NCBI GenBank assembly: GCA_027058255.1
Contig: JALUTE010000098.1
Coordinates: 1-5,942 of the forward strand
Direction of reading: 5' to 3'
Source of the DNA: Methyloligella sp.
GTDB taxonomy: Bacteria > Pseudomonadota > Alphaproteobacteria > Rhizobiales > JALUTE01
Length of the DNA stretch: 5,942 bases
The position numbers and the translations under genes were made by a program. The notes beneath the pieces are model-generated. The model was given only the letters and a program-made list of their open reading frames with translations, did not search any database and was not told where the DNA came from. How positions within the stretch are numbered: position 1 is the stretch's first letter; each line of letters begins with the position of its first letter. Of this stretch, positions 1 through 5,252 are shown in pieces.

Positions 1-2
1 AG

Positions 3-260
3 ACGGCCGAGCGTCTCGCGCGCGGCAAGGGGCTGCATGAGAGGCTCTGCGCAGCCTGCCACGATGCGCCCCGGGACGAGGCCGTTGAGCGGCCGGCGCG
101 CTCGCTCTTCGCCGAGGCCCGCGCGCTCTCCTCGCGCGAGTTCGCCGCGCGCCTTCTCATCGGCGTGCGCGGCGATGTGGTGACGGGGATCGGCAATCCG
201 TTTTCCGATGAGCAGATTGCCAGCCTGATCGTGTATTATCGCAAGGGACGGGGCGAATAG
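3..260 (+). CDS. c-type cytochrome, C-terminal part (5' end outside window)
   Basis: This is the last 85 codons of an open frame that enters from the left edge and stops at TAG 258-260. A CAACH motif (residues 16-20 of the fragment) is the CxxCH site for covalent haem c attachment, preceded by a helix-like RGKGLHERL stretch typical of class I cytochromes. The C-terminal helix (SDEQIASLIVYYRKG, residues 68-82) is also typical. Such proteins carry electrons in the periplasm or on its membrane face. In small class I cytochromes a distal Met ligand lies about 45 residues after the haem His. Here the equivalent stretch reads TGIGNPF, with Ile63 where Met would be expected, and no Met or His follows the CxxCH. 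The missing N-terminus may hold a signal peptide, a membrane anchor or a second haem domain. The next gene starts 91 bases downstream on the same strand, so co-transcription is possible. The partner enzyme cannot be named. Confidence 0.85.
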   Translation, partial: TAERLARGKGLHERLCAACHDAPRDEAVERPARSLFAEARALSSREFAARLLIGVRGDVVTGIGNPFSDEQIASLIVYYRKGRGE

Positions 261-335
261 GCCTGTTGCGCCCGGCCATTCCCCTCGCGGTTCGCGCGGA
301 CGGGGGCGCGGCTGCGCGGCCTCCCGCGGCAGTGC

Positions 336-344
336 GAGAAGGAG
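336..344 (+). promoter_or_regulatory. Ribosome binding site of aidB
   Basis: The sequence GAGAAGGAG closely matches the Shine-Dalgarno consensus and lies 7 bases before the GTG at 352. It fixes that GTG as the start. No ATG lies nearby in frame, and the protein aligns with AidB from about residue 16 (FETHEVFNQ) onward. Confidence 0.8.
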
Positions 345-351
345 CTGAGAC

Positions 352-2055
352 GTGTCCGACAAGCCATCGGCGAAGGGCGGCAATGAGGCGCCGCTGTTCG
401 AGACCCACGAGGTGTTCAATCAGAGCCCCGTCTTCGGTGACCTCAACCTGTTCACCACGGACCGGGCGCTTGCCGATGCGGTCGCGCGCGAGGGCGCGGG
501 ATGGGCCCGGGACGATCTCGAGGCGTTCGGCGCGCACACGGGCAGCCGCGAGGCGCTGGAGCTCGGCCGGCTCGCCAATGAGAACCCGCCGCGGCTTCGC
601 GCCTTCGACGAAAAGGGCCATCGGCGCGACGTGGTCGAATATCATCCGGCCTATCACGAGTTGATGGCGACGAGCTTTGCCCAGGGGCTGCATTGCGCGA
701 CCTGGGAGCATCTGGCCCATGAGGAGGAGGCGCCGCGCCCGGGGGCGCATGTGGCGCGCTGCGCCGGCAGCTACATGGCGGCCCAGATGGAGGCGGGCCA
801 TTGCTGCCCCGTCACCATGACCCATGCCGCGGTGCCCACCCTTCTGCAACAGCCGGACGTGGCCCAGCCCTGGATCGCGAAAATCCTCGGGCGGCGCTTT
901 GATCCCCGCTTCGTGCCCATGGACGAGAAGTCGTCGGTCAGCATCGGCATGGGCATGACGGAAAAGCAGGGCGGCACCGATGTGCGCGCCAACACCACCA
1001 GGGCGGAGCCCCTGGGCAGCGGCGGGCCGGGCGGCGAATATCGCATCATCGGCCACAAATGGTTCATGTCGGCGCCCATGTGCGATGCGTTTCTCATTCT
1101 CGCCCAGGCGCCGGGGGGCCTCTCCTGCTTTCTGCTGCCGCGCATCCTGCCCGATGGCCGCGTCAACGCCATGCGGCTCCTCCGGCTCAAGGACAAGCTC
1201 GGCAATCGCTCCAACGCCTCGGCGGAGGTGGAGTTCGCGGGGGCGCATGCCTGGATGGTGGGGGAGGAAGGGCGCGGTGTGCCCACCATCATCGAGATGG
1301 TGACGCTGACCCGCCTCGACTGCGCCGTCGCCTCCGCCGGGCTGATGCGGCTCTGCCTCGCCAACGCGGTGCATCACGCGCGCCATCGCAAGGTGTTCGG
1401 CAAGAGGCTGATCGAGCAGCCCCTGATGGAGCGGGTGCTTGCCGATCTCGCGCTCGAGCAGGAGGCGGCGCTCCTGCTCGCCTTCCGGCTCGCCGGCGCC
1501 TTCGACCGCGCGGGCGAGGAGGAGGACGCGAGCGCGTGGCGTCGGCTGATGACCCCGGTCACGAAATACTGGGTCTGCAAGGTCGGGCCGGCTGTGGCCG
1601 GGGAGGCGATGGAGTGCATGGGCGGCAATGGCTATGTGGAGGACGGGCTGCTGGCACGGGCCTTCCGCGAGATGCCGGTCAACGCGATCTGGGAAGGCTC
1701 GGGCAATGTCATGTGCCTCGATGTCCTGCGCTCGCTTGCCAAGGAGCCGGAGGCGGCGGGCGCCGTTCTCGACGGGCTGGAGGACATGGCCGCGGGGGAG
1801 CGCCGGCTCGAGGACCGGCTCGAGCGCGTGCGCGACCTCTTGCACCGCCCGCGCGATCTCGATGGCGAGGCACGCACGCTCGTGGAGGGGCTGGCGCTGA
1901 CGGCGGCCGGCTGCCTGATGCGCGCGCATGCGCCGGCGGCGCTTTCCGACGCCTTTCTCGCCACCCGCCTGTCGGGCGGTTTTCGCCACACCTTCGGCAC
2001 CGGGCTCGGCCAGGCGGATTGCAAGGCGATTCTCGGCCGGATACTGCCGGATTGA
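352..2055 (+). CDS. aidB: AidB-type acyl-CoA dehydrogenase family flavoprotein
   Basis: This 567-residue protein is slightly longer than E. coli AidB (about 541), mainly through an N-terminal extension of about 15 residues. It matches AidB over its whole length: THEVFNQ near residue 18, AREGAGW at 45-51, LELGRLANENPP at 69-80, the flavin-contacting MGMTEKQGGTDV at 200-211, RLKDKLGNRSNAS at 278-290, and MPVNAIWEGSGNVMCLDVLR at 441-460. Glu448 in IWEGSGN sits where acyl-CoA dehydrogenases carry the catalytic base (compare IYEGT in medium-chain enzymes). Residues after about 460 correspond to the extra C-terminal helical domain implicated in DNA binding in E. coli AidB. That protein binds FAD and DNA, has only weak dehydrogenase activity, and is induced in the Ada response to alkylating agents. 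Whether this homologue has that role is inference, as no ada, alkA or alkB gene is in view. The start is a GTG with a strong ribosome binding site. The protein is cytoplasmic and appears intact. Confidence 0.93.
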   Translation: MSDKPSAKGGNEAPLFETHEVFNQSPVFGDLNLFTTDRALADAVAREGAGWARDDLEAFGAHTGSREALELGRLANENPPRLRAFDEKGHRRDVVEYHPAYHELMATSFAQGLHCATWEHLAHEEEAPRPGAHVARCAGSYMAAQMEAGHCCPVTMTHAAVPTLLQQPDVAQPWIAKILGRRFDPRFVPMDEKSSVSIGMGMTEKQGGTDVRANTTRAEPLGSGGPGGEYRIIGHKWFMSAPMCDAFLILAQAPGGLSCFLLPRILPDGRVNAMRLLRLKDKLGNRSNASAEVEFAGAHAWMVGEEGRGVPTIIEMVTLTRLDCAVASAGLMRLCLANAVHHARHRKVFGKRLIEQPLMERVLADLALEQEAALLLAFRLAGAFDRAGEEEDASAWRRLMTPVTKYWVCKVGPAVAGEAMECMGGNGYVEDGLLARAFREMPVNAIWEGSGNVMCLDVLRSLAKEPEAAGAVLDGLEDMAAGERRLEDRLERVRDLLHRPRDLDGEARTLVEGLALTAAGCLMRAHAPAALSDAFLATRLSGGFRHTFGTGLGQADCKAILGRILPD

Positions 2056-2068
2056 GATCCGTGCCCGG

Positions 2069-2083
2069 ACGGGTTTGACCCGT
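2069..2083. terminator. Possible weak terminator hairpin in the convergent spacer
   Basis: ACGGGT-TTG-ACCCGT forms a perfect 6-base-pair stem with a 3-base loop, starting 13 bases after the aidB stop. It could act in either direction between the convergent aidB and DUF599 genes. No T-tract follows on either strand, so it is not a canonical intrinsic terminator. The rest of the 107-base spacer shows no other structure I can support. Confidence 0.3.
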
Positions 2084-2162
2084 GCGGCTGCGCGGAAGAG
2101 AACCCGTGTCCAATCAACAGCCTGGGACCGCCTGCGACGGGGGGTCGCCGACCGCGAAGGCG

Positions 2163-2849
2163 CTATGAGTCTCCGCGGATGATGCGCCAGGCGCGCGAGC
2201 GGTATTCACGCCGATAGAGGATGAGCACCACCCAGAGCGTCGTGACCATGAAAAAGAGCGGATGGAGGAACCAGCCGGCCGCGGCGATGGCGAAATAGTA
2301 CATCCGGATGCCGGCATTGGCATGGGTCGCCGCGATGCCCGCGAGCTGAGCCGTGTGGCGCGCATGGGCGAGGCATTCCTCCTTGTTGGCGGAGACGTCG
2401 ATGGGCGTCGCGCCGATCATGATGGCCGTGTAATGGGAGAGCCGGAATCCCCAGGCGAACTTGAAGAAGGCGATCACGAACAGGCCCATGAGGAAGAGGA
2501 TCTTCATGTGCCAGAGCTCGGGCGATGACTTGGCGATCATCGGCAGGGGGTCGAGCAGGGCATGAATGCGGTCCGCGGCGCCGAGGGCCGCTGCCAGGCC
2601 GCCGACGACGATGACGCTGGTGGAGGCGAAGAAGGCGTTGCCATTGGACAGGTTGGTCAGGAGCTGAATGTCGACGATCCGATTGTCACGCAAGGCCATG
2701 GAGCGCATCCAGGCCATGCGTTGCTCCTGGATGGCGGCATTGAGCCCACGCCGCGCGAGGGGGCCGCGCCGGGTCGCGAAGCCATAACCGCTTGCGCAGA
2801 GCACGAACCAGACAAAGGCGATCACGTCGAGGGCGTACTCGTCCGCCAC
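2163..2849 (-). CDS. DUF599 family integral membrane protein
   Basis: This 228-residue protein has about four hydrophobic segments: residues 6-25, 73-93, 115-135 and 184-212. That indicates an inner-membrane protein. I recognise the DUF599 family from its pattern: an Arg-rich cytosolic-looking stretch (ARRGLNAAIQEQRMAWM, 32-48), the signature NRIVDIQLLTNLSNGNAFFAST at about 56-77, and RLSHYTAIMIGA at 136-147. The family is widespread in proteobacteria and has no established function. The start is GTG at 2849, chosen for an ideal upstream AAGGAGG. An in-frame TGA at 2874-2876 rules out a start much further upstream. The TPR gene lies upstream on the same strand across 167 bases. The aidB gene converges from the other side. 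A transporter or membrane-organising role is possible, but nothing here shows it. Confidence 0.9.
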   Translation of the reverse strand: MADEYALDVIAFVWFVLCASGYGFATRRGPLARRGLNAAIQEQRMAWMRSMALRDNRIVDIQLLTNLSNGNAFFASTSVIVVGGLAAALGAADRIHALLDPLPMIAKSSPELWHMKILFLMGLFVIAFFKFAWGFRLSHYTAIMIGATPIDVSANKEECLAHARHTAQLAGIAATHANAGIRMYYFAIAAAGWFLHPLFFMVTTLWVVLILYRREYRSRAWRIIRGDS

Positions 2850-2856
2850 CTGTCCG

Positions 2857-2863
2857 CCTCCTT
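2857..2863 (-). promoter_or_regulatory. Ribosome binding site of the DUF599 gene
   Basis: Read on the minus strand, AAGGAGG is a full consensus Shine-Dalgarno sequence 7 bases before the GTG start at 2849. It overlaps the degenerate third unit of a 12-base tandem repeat. Confidence 0.85.
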
Positions 2864-2897
2864 GCCTTCGGCTTCACCCTCGGCCCCACCCTCGGCC
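2862..2897. repeat. Tandem 12-base repeat in the DUF599 leader
   Basis: Two near-identical units lie side by side: TCACCCTCGGCC (2874-2885) and CCACCCTCGGCC (2886-2897), differing at one base. A third, diverged unit (TTGCCTTCGGCT, 2862-2873) matches the first at about 8 of 12 positions. The array ends at the DUF599 ribosome binding site, so changes in copy number would alter the leader of that transcript. No coding role was found. Confidence 0.6.
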
Positions 2898-2901
2898 GTG
2901 G

Positions 2902-2931
2902 GGCCGCGGCCTTCCCGCGCAGGGCGCGGCC
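2902..2931. repeat. GC-rich inverted repeats in the TPR-DUF599 spacer
   Basis: GGCCGCGGCC at 2902-2911 is a perfect 10-base palindrome. CCGCGC-AGG-GCGCGG (2915-2929) is a 6-base-pair stem with a 3-base loop. GGCCGCG (2902-2908) can also pair with CGCGGCC (2925-2931) as a larger alternative stem. The alternatives are mutually exclusive in RNA. They could be an attenuator or simply GC-rich spacer sequence, and no T-run follows. Confidence 0.4.
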
Positions 2932-2996
2932 TCGGCCATCGTTTCGGACATGATCGGATGGTTGCGTGAGAGGGGGTGCATCTCATCCCTGCCGGG

Positions 2997-3013
2997 CGGG
3001 GCGTGCGGCCCCG
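2997..3013 (-). terminator. Hairpin just after the TPR gene stop codon
   Basis: The + strand reads CGGGGC-GTGCG-GCCCCG, a perfect 6-base-pair all-GC stem with a 5-base loop. It begins 3 bases beyond the TGA (3017-3019) of the minus-strand TPR gene. The position suits a transcript 3' end or partial attenuator, but no U-tract follows in the TPR direction. It may be Rho-assisted or only stabilise the mRNA end. Confidence 0.4.
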
Positions 3014-3016
3014 GGA

Positions 3017-4876
3017 TCAGAACGGCTTCCAGTCGTCGCTGGTGCGCTTGCGCTTGGGCGGCGCATTGCGCGCCTTTTGCCGCTTGCGCACGATGCGGGC
3101 CTGGCGCTTCTCGGGCAGGCCCTTCTTCAGCTTGGCCTTGATCTTGATCGCATCGGCGGGCTCCGGCTTGAGCGAAAGCGACATGGACCACTGATAGCGG
3201 GCCTCCAGGAGCCGCCCGACGCGCCAATAGGCATCGCCCAGATGATCGTTGATGACCGGGTCGTCCGGGCGCAGCTCGGCGGCGCGTTCCAGATGCATCA
3301 CCGCCTTGTCGTAGCGGCCGATGCGGTAATAGGCCCAACCCAGGCTGTCGACGAAATAGCCGTCGTCCTGGCGCAGCTTCACGGCCTTGCGGATGAGCGC
3401 CATGGCCCGGGGCAGATGCCGCCCCTGATCGACCCAGGAATAGCCGAGATAGTTCAGCACGAGCGGCTGATCGGGATGGAGCCGCAGCGCCTTCAGCAGG
3501 TCGCGCTCCGCCTTGGGCCATTTCTTGAGCCGCTCATAGCTCACCCCCCGGGAATAGTAATACGTCCAGTGCTTCTTCACCGGCCGCTTGATCAGCGCGA
3601 TGGCCCGCGAATAGTAGGTCACCGCCTCGCCATAGCGTTTGCGGGCGCGCATGATGTTGCCGAGCGCCTCCCAGATGCGGATCTCCTTAGGATGCGTCTT
3701 GGCGAGCGCCATGAGAACGGCCTTGGCCTCCTCGGTGCGATCGAGCTGGTTGAGATCGATCGCCTTGCGGATGGCCACGGAAAGCGCGATGGGCGCGTCC
3801 TTCGGGATCCGTCCATAGACCTCGAGGGCGCGCTCGAACTTGCGGGTCCTCTCATAGACCTGTGCGAGCGCCTGCAGGGCCATGGGGGCGCGGGGCTCGA
3901 GATAGAGCGAGAGCTGGAGATAGATGCTGCCGAAATCGTACCAACCCTGGGTGGTGAGCGCATCGCCGAGCCCGTAGAACACCTCGGCGAGGCCGGCGCC
4001 GGGGCTGTGCACAAGCAGGTCGGGCCGCTCACCCTTTCGCACGAGCGCGAGCAGCGCGCGAGCGGCCGGGTGCGGATCGTCCGAGCGCTTGATGTGGGTG
4101 GTCAGAATGCGCCGGGCCAGCGCCCCGTTGCCCGTATGCGCCGCATGGCAGGCATAGGCCAGCGCGACCCGCAGGGTGCGTGGCTGATTGCGGAACAGGG
4201 AGGAAAAGGTCTTGCGCGCAATGTCGCGCCTGCCCGAGAGATCGGCAATGAGCGCCCGGTGGAAGCGCCAATAGGCGTGGGAGCGCTCGGGCCGCTTGAG
4301 CTTGTCGAGGACAGCGAGGGCGTCGATGGGTGCACCGCGCGCGAGCGCCACCCAGGACCGGGCCAGGGCCGCGGTGAGCGCGCCGAAGGGGCCGGGCGAG
4401 GCTTGTCTGAAGTGCTCGTCCGCCTTCTCGAAGGCTCCTTCGCGGAAGGCGCGCACCCCCAGGAACAGGCGGGCAATGTGGTGATCGGGAACGTGGGCAA
4501 CGAGTTTCTCGGCGAGCATGCCGGCGCGGTCCCAATTGCCGGCCGCCGTCTCCATGAGAAAGGCCTGCTTGAGGATCGTCTTGTTGTTCGGCGCGCCTTC
4601 CAGTGCCCGGCGGTAATAGGCGGCGGCGATGCGGGTGTCGCGATTGGCGCGGGCGATGCGGCCGGCCAGGTAGCTGCCGAGGAGCGAGTGGCCCCTGGCA
4701 ATGCCCGAACGCGGTGCCGTGGAGGATTGCGCGGTGTCCGCGCTCAGGGGGCGGGGAGACGCGGTCACGAGCACCGTGAGCGCAAGAGTGAGCGGTGCCA
4801 GAGAGAGCGCTGCCCTGGCTGTTCTCGCTCCGGATGAGCGCATCAGCCGGAACAGGCCGCAATGTCTTGACTGCAT
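3017..4876 (-). CDS. Exported tetratricopeptide-repeat protein
   Basis: This 619-residue protein is built largely of TPR helix pairs. The clearest repeats are at about 141-160, 335-358, 402-427, 437-468, 473-502, 507-536 and 541-570 (for example LGWAYYRIGRYDKAVMHLERAAELRPDD). TPRs are protein-binding scaffolds. The N-terminus has Arg residues, then a hydrophobic core at 22-39 and possible cleavage near PLSA-DT (46/47), so export to the periplasm is likely. There is no lipobox Cys. The last three repeats resemble the C-terminus of proteobacterial TPR proteins such as Pseudomonas LbcA, a lipoprotein adaptor for the CtpA protease. That link is a family-level analogy only. Residues 578-612 form a strongly Lys/Arg-rich tail. 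The start is uncertain. ATG 4876 gives a sensible signal peptide but has a weak ribosome site. GTG 4897 follows an AAGGTG at good spacing, and ATG 4843 also leaves the signal peptide intact. Confidence 0.9.
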   Translation of the reverse strand: MQSRHCGLFRLMRSSGARTARAALSLAPLTLALTVLVTASPRPLSADTAQSSTAPRSGIARGHSLLGSYLAGRIARANRDTRIAAAYYRRALEGAPNNKTILKQAFLMETAAGNWDRAGMLAEKLVAHVPDHHIARLFLGVRAFREGAFEKADEHFRQASPGPFGALTAALARSWVALARGAPIDALAVLDKLKRPERSHAYWRFHRALIADLSGRRDIARKTFSSLFRNQPRTLRVALAYACHAAHTGNGALARRILTTHIKRSDDPHPAARALLALVRKGERPDLLVHSPGAGLAEVFYGLGDALTTQGWYDFGSIYLQLSLYLEPRAPMALQALAQVYERTRKFERALEVYGRIPKDAPIALSVAIRKAIDLNQLDRTEEAKAVLMALAKTHPKEIRIWEALGNIMRARKRYGEAVTYYSRAIALIKRPVKKHWTYYYSRGVSYERLKKWPKAERDLLKALRLHPDQPLVLNYLGYSWVDQGRHLPRAMALIRKAVKLRQDDGYFVDSLGWAYYRIGRYDKAVMHLERAAELRPDDPVINDHLGDAYWRVGRLLEARYQWSMSLSLKPEPADAIKIKAKLKKGLPEKRQARIVRKRQKARNAPPKRKRTSDDWKPF

Positions 4877-5099
4877 GTCGTTCGTCCCAAAGCCCACGGG
4901 TGCTCGCACCTTATCGACGCCTGTGTAACAGAGGATTACCGGATTTCGCGCCAAGAGCAAGTCGAAGCCTGTGCGCCGGAGTTCACAATTCGCGCGGTGC
5001 TCGCCCCATGCGCGCAAAACTTAAGGGGCGATTGGGGATGGAATGGGGCGCGCGGCCGGGTGCGGCATGCCCCGAAAGGATGCTTTGCGCAGGGATTGT

Positions 5100-5128
5100 T
5101 TGTCGCGGTTTCAGTTCCCAATTATATT
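5100..5128 (+). promoter_or_regulatory. Candidate sigma-70 promoter for cfa
   Basis: TTGTCG (5100-5105) and TATATT (5123-5128) are separated by 17 bases. They match the -35 consensus at 4 of 6 positions and the -10 at 5 of 6. The pair falls in the only AT-rich patch of the spacer and points toward cfa, giving an untranslated leader of roughly 115-120 bases. Confidence 0.45.
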
Positions 5129-5240
5129 AAATCACGCGTGCGGCCGCTCGGATCGGGAGCGTCGTTTGCATGTGCGCAGGGCGCCGGGATCGGTGGTGTG
5201 CAACGCGCGTCGACGAACTGCTCGAAGAAGCTATAGCGAC

Positions 5241-5246
5241 GGTGAG
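5241..5246 (+). promoter_or_regulatory. Ribosome binding site of cfa
   Basis: GGTGAG, complementary to the GGTGA end of the extended Shine-Dalgarno consensus, lies 6 bases before the ATG at 5253 and supports that start. Confidence 0.55.
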
Positions 5247-5252
5247 TGCGCC

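Larger units (their letters stand above)
4877..5252. other. Divergent intergenic region between the TPR and cfa genes
   Basis: These 376 bases separate divergent starts and contain no gene I can support. Short open frames here lack ribosome sites and recognisable protein character. The region holds a G-rich tract (5025-5060), the perfect palindrome GGCATGCC (5064-5071) and an AT-rich stretch around 5115-5132 that carries the best promoter candidate for cfa. For the TPR gene, the minus strand offers no clear -35/-10 pair. The small inverted repeat CTGT-GTA-ACAG (4920-4930) is the only symmetrical element near its start. Confidence 0.7.

Noticed and set aside
157..1989. A 610-codon open frame on the minus strand opposite aidB
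   Set aside because: It is rich in Arg, His, Ala and Gly with no recognisable domain. It lies exactly antisense to a full-length AidB match. Long antisense open frames are expected where GC-rich third positions suppress stops.
1059..2078. A 339-codon open frame on the plus strand overlapping aidB in another frame
   Set aside because: It is low-complexity Arg/Gly/Ala-rich shadow translation entirely within the aidB gene.
2874..2951. A 25-codon minus-strand open frame (starting MSETMAEAAP) just upstream of the DUF599 gene
   Set aside because: It has no ribosome binding site, and its C-terminus is encoded by the tandem repeat. A leader peptide cannot be excluded but is not supported.
2966..4837. 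A 623-codon open frame on the plus strand opposite the TPR gene
   Set aside because: It mirrors the TPR coding frame and has no family pattern or convincing ribosome site. The TPR repeats and signal peptide on the other strand are clearly real.
5094..5120. A GGAAC element on the minus strand (GTTCC at 5113-5117) as an EcfG-type stress promoter
   Set aside because: No GTT-type -10 element occurs at the required 16-17 base spacing, and the position is over 200 bases from the TPR start.
4997..5236. A 79-codon plus-strand open frame in the TPR/cfa spacer
   Set aside because: It has no ribosome site or recognisable protein features, and it overlaps the candidate cfa promoter.
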